NCBI RefSeq assembly: GCF_013003915.1
Contig: NZ_JABAIV010000008.1
Location: forward strand, 62,001 to 126,000
Length of the DNA: 64,000 bases
Direction of reading: 5' to 3'
From: Telluria aromaticivorans
GTDB taxonomy: Bacteria > Pseudomonadota > Gammaproteobacteria > Burkholderiales > Burkholderiaceae_D
A model generated the notes under the pieces. It made no database searches. It was not told where the DNA came from and saw only the letters and a list, made by a program, of their open reading frames with translations. How positions within the stretch are numbered: position 1 is the stretch's first letter; every line of letters begins with the position of its first letter. The position numbers and the translations under genes were made by a program. Shown here piece by piece: positions 38,434-46,350 of this stretch.

Positions 38434-39216
38434 ATGCGCCCCATCGTGATCGTCCCCGCATGCACGCGTGATTTTGGCGAACACCCGTATCACGCCGCCC
38501 AGTACAAGTATGTCGACGCCGTCGTCCTCGGCGCCGACTGCGTGCCCATGATCCTGCCTTCGCTCGGCGAATCGCTCGACCTGGAAACGGTGCTCGACCT
38601 GTGCGACGGCATCATGCTCACCGGGTCGGCCTCGAACGTCCACCCCAGCTACTATTCCGAAGAAGTGCTCGACCCGTCGCTGCCGCAAGACCCGGCGCGC
38701 GACCAGACCACGCTGCCCTTGATCCGCGAGGCGGTCAGGCGCGGCATCCCGATCATCGCGATCTGCCGCGGCTTCCAGGAAATGAACGTGGCCCTGGGGG
38801 GTAACCTGCACCAGGCGGTGCAGGCAGTGAGCGGCAAGTTCGACCACCGCGAGAACCCCGAACTCGGAATGGACGAGCAATACGGCGATGCCCACAACGT
38901 CACCATCATGCCCGGCGGCTGCCTCGAGCGCATGCTGGGCGTGCCCGAGATCCCGGTCAATTCGCTGCACGGCCAGGGCGTCAATGAACTCGGGCCCGGC
39001 CTGCGCGTCGAGGCAGTTGCCGAAGACGGCCTGGTCGAAGCCTTCTCGGTCGAAACCGCGCCCGGCTTCACCTTGGCGCTGCAGTGGCATCCCGAGTGGC
39101 GCATCCAGCACAACCCGTACTCGATGAAAATGTTCGGCGCCTTTGGCCAGGCCTGCCGCGACTACCAGGCCAAGTGCCACGCCGAGCGCCAGGCCGCGGA
39201 ACGGAACCAGACATGA
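38434..39216 (+). CDS. puuD: Gamma-glutamyl-gamma-aminobutyrate hydrolase (class I GATase-like)
   Basis: 260 residues from ATG at 38434. It releases GABA from gamma-glutamyl-GABA in the Puu putrescine pathway. The peptidase C26 fold shows GIMLTGSASNVHPSYY, the nucleophile Cys in PIIAICRGFQEMNVALGGNL and the catalytic His/Glu in LALQWHPEWRIQHNP. VNSLHGQGVNELGPGL is typical of PuuD. It is the first gene of a + strand run continuing with the glutamine synthetase-like and aminotransferase genes. Confidence 0.93.
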   Translation: MRPIVIVPACTRDFGEHPYHAAQYKYVDAVVLGADCVPMILPSLGESLDLETVLDLCDGIMLTGSASNVHPSYYSEEVLDPSLPQDPARDQTTLPLIREAVRRGIPIIAICRGFQEMNVALGGNLHQAVQAVSGKFDHRENPELGMDEQYGDAHNVTIMPGGCLERMLGVPEIPVNSLHGQGVNELGPGLRVEAVAEDGLVEAFSVETAPGFTLALQWHPEWRIQHNPYSMKMFGAFGQACRDYQAKCHAERQAAERNQT

Positions 39217-39367
39217 GCAAATGCACGACACCGACGGTGCGCCCATGGGCAACCAGCGCCGTCCCCTAGCTTCCCTGCCTGAAGCACCCAGCGCGCCCGA
39301 CAGCGGCGCCGACACGCGCGTGATCCACCCGTTCACGCGCGACCCCCACACAGACAGAGAGGCAATC

Positions 39368-40738
39368 ATGGCAATCCGCGACAAGTTTTCTTATACCGAC
39401 ATGGAGGAGTGGCTCAACGCCAAGCGTGTCACCGAAATCGAATGCCTGGTCCCCGACTTGACCGGTGTCGCCCGTGGAAAAATCCTCCCTCGGGTGAAAT
39501 TCACCGAAGACCGCGGCATGCGCATCCCCGAAGTGGTGCTCGGCATGACCGTGACCGGCAACACGCCCGAGCGTGACGACTCCTATAACAGCGCCATCGC
39601 CGTCACCGACCGCGACATGATTTTAAAGGCCGATCCGACCACCATCACCATGGTGCCGTGGGCGGTCGACCCGACCGCGCAAGTCATCCACGACTGCTAT
39701 TTCGCCGACGGCACCCTGGTCGATTTCGCGCCGCGCAGCGTATTGCGCCGCGTGCTCAAGCTGTATGCGGAGCGCGGCTGGAAGCCGGTGGTTGCGCCCG
39801 AGCTGGAGTTCTACCTGACGGCCAAGAACATCGATCCGAATTTGCCGCTGGCCCCGCCGGTCGGCCGCAGCGGCCGCGCCGAGACCAGCCGCCAGGTCTA
39901 CAGCATCGATGCGGTGAACGAGTTCGACCCGCTGTTCGAGGACATCTACGACTACTGCGAGCTGATGAACCTCGACGTCGACACGCTCATCCACGAGATC
40001 GGCGCCGGCCAGATGGAAATCAACTTCCTGCACGGCGATCCGCTGGGGCTGGCCGACAAGGTCTTCTACTTCAAGCGCACCCTGCGCGAGGCCGCGCTGA
40101 AGCACGAGATGTACGCCACCTTCATGGCCAAGCCGATGGCCGACGAGCCGGGATCGGCGATGCACGTGCACCAGAGCGTGGTCGATGCCGAGACCGGACG
40201 CAATATCTTCAGCAACGAAGACGGCAGCGCCTCGCCTGCCTTCAGCCACTACATCGGCGGCCTGCAGCGCTACATGCCGTCGGCGATGGCGATCGTCGCA
40301 CCCTACGTGAACTCCTACCGCCGCATCGTGCGCCACACGGCGGCGCCGATCAACCTGCAGTGGGGCATGGACAACCGCACGGTCGGCTTCCGGGTGCCGG
40401 TTTCGGGCGCCCAGGACCGCCGCGTGGAAAACCGCGTGATCGGCGCCGACGCCAATCCCTACCTGGCGCTGGCCGTGACGCTGGCCTGCGGCTACCTCGG
40501 CATGACCGAGGCGATCGACCCGAGCCCGATGGTGGAAGGCAGCGCCTACGACATGCCGGTCGAGCTGCCGGGCGGGCTGTCCGAGGCAATTACGCAACTA
40601 CGGCGCGAAGCCCGCCTGCGCGACATCCTTGGCGAACGCTTCATCGACGTGTACTCTGCAGTAAAGGATCTCGAGCACCAGGAATTCATGCGCGTCATCA
40701 GCCCGTGGGAGCGCGAACACCTCCTGCTGCACGTCTGA
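39368..40738 (+). CDS. puuA: Glutamine synthetase family protein, likely gamma-glutamylputrescine synthetase
   Basis: 456 residues from ATG at 39368 (GAGAGG upstream). The expected reaction is ATP-dependent joining of glutamate to putrescine. The glutamine-synthetase catalytic domain is complete: VAPELEFYLTAKN, IHEIGAGQMEINFLHGDPL, FMAKPMADEPGSAMHVHQSV and NSYRRIVRHTAAPINLQWGM. ENRVIGADANPYLALAVTLA closes the site. The short N-terminal domain and the position next to puuD favour PuuA over GlnA. In-frame sequence upstream is not protein-like. The 151-bp gap to puuD and 31-bp gap to the aminotransferase suggest one operon. Confidence 0.88.
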   Translation: MAIRDKFSYTDMEEWLNAKRVTEIECLVPDLTGVARGKILPRVKFTEDRGMRIPEVVLGMTVTGNTPERDDSYNSAIAVTDRDMILKADPTTITMVPWAVDPTAQVIHDCYFADGTLVDFAPRSVLRRVLKLYAERGWKPVVAPELEFYLTAKNIDPNLPLAPPVGRSGRAETSRQVYSIDAVNEFDPLFEDIYDYCELMNLDVDTLIHEIGAGQMEINFLHGDPLGLADKVFYFKRTLREAALKHEMYATFMAKPMADEPGSAMHVHQSVVDAETGRNIFSNEDGSASPAFSHYIGGLQRYMPSAMAIVAPYVNSYRRIVRHTAAPINLQWGMDNRTVGFRVPVSGAQDRRVENRVIGADANPYLALAVTLACGYLGMTEAIDPSPMVEGSAYDMPVELPGGLSEAITQLRREARLRDILGERFIDVYSAVKDLEHQEFMRVISPWEREHLLLHV

Positions 40739-40769
40739 TCCGTGCAGGTCCACACGATGGGAGGCAATC

Positions 40770-42218
40770 ATGACGACCAATCCACCGCAGGCCGGCGTGC
40801 CTGGCATCCTGCCGGAGGGGGCCGGGCCGCAGGGGCTTGATACCAAGTTCCTGCAGCAGCTCGACAGCGCGCATTACCTGCATCCGTTCACCGACCACGC
40901 CGCGCTGCGCGAACACGGCGCCCGCGTGATCGTGCGCGGCGACGGCATCTACCTGTGGGATTCCGAGGGTAATAAAATCATCGACGGCATGGCCGGCCTG
41001 TGGTGCGTAAACGCAGGCTACGGCCGCACCAGCATCGCCGACGCCGTCCACGCCCAGATGCTGCAGCTGCCCTTCTATAACAGCTTCTTCAACACCACCA
41101 ACGTGCCGGCGGTGCAGCTGGCGGCGCTGCTGGCCGACATCTCTCCGCCGCAGTTCCAGCACGTCTTCTATACCAACAGCGGCTCGGAGGCCAACGACAC
41201 CATCGTGCGCATGGTGCGGCGCTACTGGCAACTGGCCGGGCAACCCGGGCGCCAGGCCATCATCAGCCGCCGCAACGCCTACCACGGCAGCACCATGGCG
41301 GGAGCCTCGCTCGGTGGCATGGCAGGCATGCACGCGCAGGGCGGGCTGCCGATCCCCGGCATCCATCACATCGGCCAGCCGAGCTACGCGGAAGGCGGGC
41401 GTGGCATGAGCGAAGCCGAGTTCGGTCTGGAAGCTGCCGGCTGGCTGGAAGCGAGCATCCTCGCACTCGGGCCGGAAAACGTCGCCGCCTTCATCGGCGA
41501 GCCGGTGCAGGGCGCGGGCGGCGTCATCATCCCGCCTTCCACCTACTGGCCCGAGATCCAGCGCATCTGCGACAAGTACGACATCCTGCTGGTTTCCGAC
41601 GAAGTGATTTGCGGCTTCGGGCGCCTGGGCACCTGGTTCGGCTGCGAACTGATGGGCTTCCAGCCCGACCTGATTGCCTTTGCCAAAGGCGTCACTTCCG
41701 GCTATGTGCCGCTGGGCGGGGTGCTGGTGGGTGGGCGCGTAGCGCACCTCTTGACAGAGAAGGGCGGGGACTTCAACCACGGCTTCACGTATTCGGGCCA
41801 TCCGTCCGCCTGTGCGGCGGCGCTGGAAAATATCCGCATCCTGGAAACCGAGCAGCTGGTCGAGCGCGTGGCGCTGGCGACCGGGCCGCACCTGAAGGCC
41901 TGCTTCGCTTCGCTCGTGTCGCATCCGCTGGTGGGGCATGCGGAAACCTGCGGCCTGACGGCGGGCCTGAACCTGGTGCGGCGCAACGGCGAAACGGTGC
42001 ACGACTGCGAGCCGTTCGCATCGACGCATGTGGTGGGGATGCTGTGCCGGAAGCACATGTTCGACAACGGCGTGATCATGCGCGCGGTCGGCGACCGGAT
42101 GATCGTGGCGCCGCCGCTGTCGATTACGGTGGGGCAGATCGACGAGATGGTGGAGCGGATTCGGTATTGCCTGGATTTGACGCTGGAAGAAGTGACGCAG
42201 CGCGGTTGGATGGATTAA
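40770..42218 (+). CDS. Class III aminotransferase, likely putrescine/omega-amino acid:pyruvate transaminase
   Basis: 482 residues from ATG at 40770 with GGGAGG upstream. PLP-dependent class III fold: IIDGMAGLWCVNAGYGR, FYTNSGSEANDTIVRMVRRY, DEVICGFGRLGTWFG and the Schiff-base Lys in LIAFAKGVTSGYVPLGGVLV. GFTYSGHPSACAAALENIRI follows. The GLWCVNAGYG and YNSFFNTT motifs are typical of the SpuC/omega-aminotransferase group that deaminates putrescine, spermidine or beta-alanine with pyruvate. It occupies the operon slot where E. coli has the oxidase PuuB, so it may replace that step or open a parallel route. Confidence 0.85.
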   Translation: MTTNPPQAGVPGILPEGAGPQGLDTKFLQQLDSAHYLHPFTDHAALREHGARVIVRGDGIYLWDSEGNKIIDGMAGLWCVNAGYGRTSIADAVHAQMLQLPFYNSFFNTTNVPAVQLAALLADISPPQFQHVFYTNSGSEANDTIVRMVRRYWQLAGQPGRQAIISRRNAYHGSTMAGASLGGMAGMHAQGGLPIPGIHHIGQPSYAEGGRGMSEAEFGLEAAGWLEASILALGPENVAAFIGEPVQGAGGVIIPPSTYWPEIQRICDKYDILLVSDEVICGFGRLGTWFGCELMGFQPDLIAFAKGVTSGYVPLGGVLVGGRVAHLLTEKGGDFNHGFTYSGHPSACAAALENIRILETEQLVERVALATGPHLKACFASLVSHPLVGHAETCGLTAGLNLVRRNGETVHDCEPFASTHVVGMLCRKHMFDNGVIMRAVGDRMIVAPPLSITVGQIDEMVERIRYCLDLTLEEVTQRGWMD

Positions 42219-42241
42219 GCGAGCCGGCCTGCGTACACAGG

Positions 42242-42350
42242 TTGAACGCGTGGGCAAGGTACTTCAGGCCAGTGGCCTGAAGTACGAATTGCCCACCCTA
42301 CGAATTGCGGCAACTCGTAGGGTGGGCAGATTCTGCCCACGCGTTCAAAT
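42242..42350. repeat. Nested palindromic repeat, copy 7, with arms in reversed order
   Basis: The TTGAACGCGTGGGC...GCCCACCCTAC arm comes first and the GTAGGGTGGGC...GCCCACGCGTTCAA arm second, opposite to all other copies. The first arm carries the palindrome GTACTTCAGG-CCAGTGG-CCTGAAGTAC. It lies between the convergent aminotransferase and symporter genes. Confidence 0.9.
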
Positions 42351-42375
42351 CACATTGGAATAAACGGCGCCGCCG

Positions 42376-43839
42376 TTAAACCGCATCCGTCACGATATGC
42401 TTCGCCGGCTCCCCACCATTTTTAAACACCTGCGGCGCCAGCGACCCGATAAACATCCCGGCAAACGCCGCCACCAGCCCGGCCAGCTGCCCCGGGAAAT
42501 GCTCGCCCCAGCTCGTCACCTGCGGGAAGAACAGCAGCCACACGACAATTCCCGCCCCGATCGACAGGATCGCGCCCTGGGTAGTCGCGCGCTTCCAGTA
42601 CAGCCCCATCACCAGCGGCACGAAGGCGCCCACGAGCGTCACCTGGTAGGCGCTCGATACCAGCTCATAAATCGAGGTGCCTTCCATCGCGATCGCATAC
42701 AGCAGCACCATCGCCGCGAAGATCACGATCGTGATGCGCATGGCCAGCAGCTTCTGCTTGTCGGCCATGCCGGGGCGCAGGTTCAGCAGGATGTTCTCGA
42801 CGAAGCTGGTCGATGGCGCCAGCAGCGTGGCCGACGAGGTGCTCTTGATGGCCGACAGCAGGGCGCCGAAGAACAGGATCTGCATCACCAGCGGCATCTT
42901 GGTCATGATGAAGGTCGGCAGCAGGCGCTGGTAGTCGTTCCTGGCGATGTCCATGGCGGAATCGCCCATCACCACCACGGCCGCGGCCACGATGAACATC
43001 GGCACGAAGGCGAACAGGATGTAGCTGGCGCCGCCGATCACCGCGCCGGTGCGGGCGGTCGGGGCGTCCTTGGCCGACATCACGCGCTGGAACACGTCCT
43101 GCTGCGGGATGGAACCGAACATCATGGTGACGGCCGCGCCGATGAAGAACATGATGTCGGTGAAGCTCGGCTCGGGCAGCAGGCGCCACAAGTCGGCCTG
43201 CTGCGCCATCGCCAGCACATTGCCGGCGCCGCCGGCGAGATCCGCCGCGAAGATGGCGATGATGCTCATGCCCACCACCAGCACGATCATCTGGATGAAG
43301 TCGGTGATCGCCACCGCCAGAAAGCCGCCCACCACTACGTAGATCAGCACTGCCATCGTTCCGACGAACATGCCCATCGCGTGCGACATCGCCCCATTGG
43401 TCAGCACCGTAAACACCAGGCCCAGCGCGGTGATCTGCGCCGCCACCCAGCCCAGGTAGCTCAGGATGATCGCCACCGAGCAGAAAATCTCGATGCCCTT
43501 GCCATAGCGCTCGCGGTAATAGTCGCCGATGGTCAGCAGGTTGAGTTTGTACAGCTTCGCCGCGAAGAACAGGCCCACCAGGATCAGGCACATGCCGGCC
43601 CCGAACGGGTCTTCGACCACGGCATTCAGGCCACCCTGCACGAACTTGGCCGGGATGCCCATCACGGTCTCCGCGCCGAACCAGGTGGCGAAGGTGGTCG
43701 TGATCACCATGATCAAAGGCAGGCTGCGGCCCGCCACGGCGAAGTCGCTGGTATTCTTGATCCGCGTGCCCGCCCACACACCGATGCCCAGCGTGCCGAT
43801 CAGATAGAGGGCGACGAAAACGATCAAAGTGGTGTTCAT
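42376..43839 (-). CDS. Sodium:solute symporter (SSS family)
   Basis: 487 residues with about thirteen membrane helices. SSS-family features: DFAVAGRSLPLIMVITTTFA near the N-terminus, GAETVMGIPAKFVQGGL, YRERYGKGIEIFCSVAIILS, the sodium-site region AVAITDFIQMIVLVVGM and FFGALLSAIKSTSSATLLAP. It imports a small organic solute with Na+. Its position between the polyamine aminotransferase and puuC-like genes suggests a polyamine, GABA or amino-acid substrate; the sequence alone does not say which. It is on the opposite strand to its neighbours. Confidence 0.9.
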   Translation of the reverse strand: MNTTLIVFVALYLIGTLGIGVWAGTRIKNTSDFAVAGRSLPLIMVITTTFATWFGAETVMGIPAKFVQGGLNAVVEDPFGAGMCLILVGLFFAAKLYKLNLLTIGDYYRERYGKGIEIFCSVAIILSYLGWVAAQITALGLVFTVLTNGAMSHAMGMFVGTMAVLIYVVVGGFLAVAITDFIQMIVLVVGMSIIAIFAADLAGGAGNVLAMAQQADLWRLLPEPSFTDIMFFIGAAVTMMFGSIPQQDVFQRVMSAKDAPTARTGAVIGGASYILFAFVPMFIVAAAVVVMGDSAMDIARNDYQRLLPTFIMTKMPLVMQILFFGALLSAIKSTSSATLLAPSTSFVENILLNLRPGMADKQKLLAMRITIVIFAAMVLLYAIAMEGTSIYELVSSAYQVTLVGAFVPLVMGLYWKRATTQGAILSIGAGIVVWLLFFPQVTSWGEHFPGQLAGLVAAFAGMFIGSLAPQVFKNGGEPAKHIVTDAV

Positions 43840-43967
43840 GCGGTGGATGCTCCGGCAGGAAAATTAACGGGCGGAAAATCCGCGATTATAAAGGCAGAAT
43901 CTGGCGGCCGGATCAAGTTTGCTAGGTTTTGGCCATCGAGTGTTGCTCATTAGAGAAGGGATTCGCC

Positions 43968-45470
43968 ATGTCGGACACCCGCAGCCCCACCCCATCCTGG
44001 CACGAGCGCGCCGAAAAGCTCGCCATCGACGGCCGTGCCTTCATCGACGGCTTTCGCGTCGAAGCCCGACGCGGTGCGCGCTTCGACTGCATCTCTCCGG
44101 TCGACGGCCGCAAGCTGGCCGAGGTCGCGCGCTGCGATGAGGCCGACGCCGATGCCGCCGTTACAGCCAGCCGCGCGGCTTTCGAGGACCGGCGCTGGGC
44201 CGGCATGGCGCCCGCCAAACGCAAGCGCATCCTGATCCGCTTCGCGGACTTGATGCTGCAGAACCGCGACGAGCTGGCGCTGCTGGAAACCCTCGACATG
44301 GGCAAACCGATCCGCTACAGCCTGGCCGTGGACGTGCAGCAGGCGCAGAACTGCATCCGCTGGTACGGCGAGGCGGTCGACAAGATCTACGACCAGGTCG
44401 CGCCGACGGCGGACGACAGCCTGGCCCTGATCACGCGCGAGCCGGTCGGCGTGGTGGCAGCGGTCGTGCCATGGAATTACCCGATGCTGATGGCCGCATG
44501 GAAGATCGCCCCGGCGCTCGCGGCCGGCAACAGCGTCATCCTCAAGCCGTCCGAGAAGGCGCCGCTCAGCGCCCTGCGGCTGGCGGAGCTGGCGCTGGAG
44601 GCAGGCGTGCCGCCCGGCGTGTTCAACGTGCTGCCCGGTTACGGCAACGAAGTCGGCAGCGCGCTGGCGCTGCACATGGATGTCGACTGCATCGGCTTCA
44701 CCGGCTCCACGCGCGTGGGCAAGCAGATCCTGCAGATGGCCGGCCAGTCGAATTTAAAGCGAGCCTGGACGGAGTTGGGCGGCAAGTCGGCCAATATCGT
44801 CTGCGCCGATTGCCCGGACCTCGACGCCGCCGTGGAAAGCGCGATCGGCTCGATCTATTTCAACCAGGGCGAAAGCTGCAATGCGCCTTCGCGCCTGTTC
44901 GTGGAAGCCTCGATCAAGGATGCCTTTTTAGAAAAAGCGCTGGCGCTGATGCCGCGCTACGCGCCGGGCGACCCGCTCGACGCGGCAACCGTGATGGGGG
45001 CCATCGTCGACCCGATCCAGATGAAGACGGTGCTCGGCTATATCGAAGAGGGCAAGGCGGGTGGCGCGCGCCTGCTCGCGGGCGGCAATGCGGTGCGGCA
45101 GGACAGCGGCGGCCTGTTCATCGAGCCGACCCTGTTCGACGGCGTCGAGGCCGATATGCGTATCGCGCGCGAAGAGATCTTCGGGCCGGTGCTGTCGGTG
45201 CTGTCGTTCACCGACCTCGATGAAGCGGTGCGGCAGGCGAATGCCACGCCCTATGGCCTGGCCGCCGGGGTGTGGACGGCGGACATGAGCCGTGCAATCC
45301 GTGCCTCGCGCGCCCTGCGTGCCGGCACCGTGCACGTCAACCAGTACGACAACGACGACATCACCGTGCCCTTCGGCGGCTATAAACAGTCGGGCAATGG
45401 GCGTGACAAGTCGCTGCATGCCTTCGACAAGTACACGGAGCTGAAGACGACCTGGATCCGGATCGGGTGA
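43968..45470 (+). CDS. puuC: Aldehyde dehydrogenase, PuuC-like (gamma-glutamyl-gamma-aminobutyraldehyde dehydrogenase)
   Basis: 500 residues from ATG at 43968 with GAAGGGA upstream. Expected reaction: NAD(P)+-dependent oxidation of gamma-glutamyl-gamma-aminobutyraldehyde or a related aminoaldehyde. Motifs: VVPWNYPMLMAAWKIAPALA, KPSEKAPLSALRLAELALEA, IGFTGSTRVGKQILQMAGQS, general base in WTELGGKSANIVCADCPD and catalytic Cys in FNQGESCNAPSRLFVE. VPFGGYKQSGNGRDKSLHAF with DKYTELKTTWIRI at the end is the PuuC/betaine-aldehyde-like closing motif. Context with puuD, puuA-like and gabD supports the polyamine role. Confidence 0.88.
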   Translation: MSDTRSPTPSWHERAEKLAIDGRAFIDGFRVEARRGARFDCISPVDGRKLAEVARCDEADADAAVTASRAAFEDRRWAGMAPAKRKRILIRFADLMLQNRDELALLETLDMGKPIRYSLAVDVQQAQNCIRWYGEAVDKIYDQVAPTADDSLALITREPVGVVAAVVPWNYPMLMAAWKIAPALAAGNSVILKPSEKAPLSALRLAELALEAGVPPGVFNVLPGYGNEVGSALALHMDVDCIGFTGSTRVGKQILQMAGQSNLKRAWTELGGKSANIVCADCPDLDAAVESAIGSIYFNQGESCNAPSRLFVEASIKDAFLEKALALMPRYAPGDPLDAATVMGAIVDPIQMKTVLGYIEEGKAGGARLLAGGNAVRQDSGGLFIEPTLFDGVEADMRIAREEIFGPVLSVLSFTDLDEAVRQANATPYGLAAGVWTADMSRAIRASRALRAGTVHVNQYDNDDITVPFGGYKQSGNGRDKSLHAFDKYTELKTTWIRIG

Positions 45471-45490
45471 ACGCCTTTTCGGGTGCTGCC

Positions 45491-46129
45491 TCAGTCTCGT
45501 GCGGCGCTTTCGAGCGCCGCGATGTCGCCCCCGCGAATCAGGTCGAGGTGCCGGGTGATCCAGTCGAGCGGGCGGTCCCACCAGGCCAGCGCCACCAGCC
45601 GGCGCGCGTGGTCGGGGTCGAAACGCGGGCGTACGACTTTAACCGGGTTCCCGCCGACGATGGCGTAGGCCGGCACGTCGCTCGTGACAACTGAGCGCGC
45701 TGCGATGATGGCGCCGTCGCCGATACTCACACCAGGCATGACCAGCGCATCGAAGCCGATCCAGACGTCGTTGCCGATGACCGTATCGCCCTTGTAGGGC
45801 AGCTCGCCCTCGGTCGGCCGCGCGCCCTCCCATCCGTTCCCGAAAATGAAGAACGGATAGGTCGAGATCCCGTCCATCTGGTGGTTGGCGCCATTCATGA
45901 TGAACTTCACGCCGCGCGCGATCGCGCAGAATTTGCCGATGCGCAGGCGGTCGCCGATAAAGGGGAAATGGTAGAGGACGTTGTTTTCGAAGTTCTGGGC
46001 GCCGTCCGGATCGTCGTAGTAGGTGAAGTCACCGACCTCGATGTTCGGGCGCGTGATCAGGTTCTTCAGGAAGCAGACCTGCGGGAAGCCTGGCATCGGA
46101 AACGGGGCGTCGGGGTCGGGATGGGGCAT
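45491..46129 (-). CDS. CatB-related O-acetyltransferase (xenobiotic acetyltransferase, left-handed beta-helix)
   Basis: 212 residues. Hexapeptide repeats form the beta-helix: RLRIGKFCAIARGVKF and VIGNDVWIGFDALVMPGVSI then GDGAIIAARSVVTSDVPAYA. The catalytic His is in IMNGANHQMDGISTYPF, and IVGGNPVKVVRPRF and WWDRPLDWI are XAT signatures. Relatives include streptogramin (Vat) and chloramphenicol (CatB) acetyltransferases that use acetyl-CoA. Chromosomal homologues of this length are common and often not resistance determinants, so drug inactivation should not be assumed. Confidence 0.9.
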   Translation of the reverse strand: MPHPDPDAPFPMPGFPQVCFLKNLITRPNIEVGDFTYYDDPDGAQNFENNVLYHFPFIGDRLRIGKFCAIARGVKFIMNGANHQMDGISTYPFFIFGNGWEGARPTEGELPYKGDTVIGNDVWIGFDALVMPGVSIGDGAIIAARSVVTSDVPAYAIVGGNPVKVVRPRFDPDHARRLVALAWWDRPLDWITRHLDLIRGGDIAALESAARD

Positions 46130-46265
46130 TGGATCGATGCGGTGTGCAGCGCGTTTTTGTTAGAAATTTCCGTGAGAAAAGAATAATAAACTGCTGAGTC
46201 TGTTTTCGTTCACATAAATGATGACTTATTTACTTGCCTTGACGCTTTCGAAATACACTGCTTGA

Positions 46266-46285
46266 TCACATGTGCATACATGTGA
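46266..46285 (+). promoter_or_regulatory. Perfect inverted repeat upstream of the subtilase gene
   Basis: TCACATGT-GCAT-ACATGTGA is an 8-bp perfect dyad with a 4-bp spacer, 65 bp before the start codon. It could be an operator or the base of an RNA hairpin in the leader. The binding protein is unknown. Confidence 0.5.
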
Positions 46286-46350
46286 CCGGAGACAACACCG
46301 GCGCAGCCTCAAGCCTCGGCGTCATCATCAGTATCCAACGGAGAAGACAC

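Noticed and set aside
45491..46129. Antibiotic-resistance acetyltransferase
   Set aside because: The XAT fold is clear, but chromosomal CatB/Vat relatives are common without resistance; nothing in the context (no integron, no mobile element) supports a resistance role.
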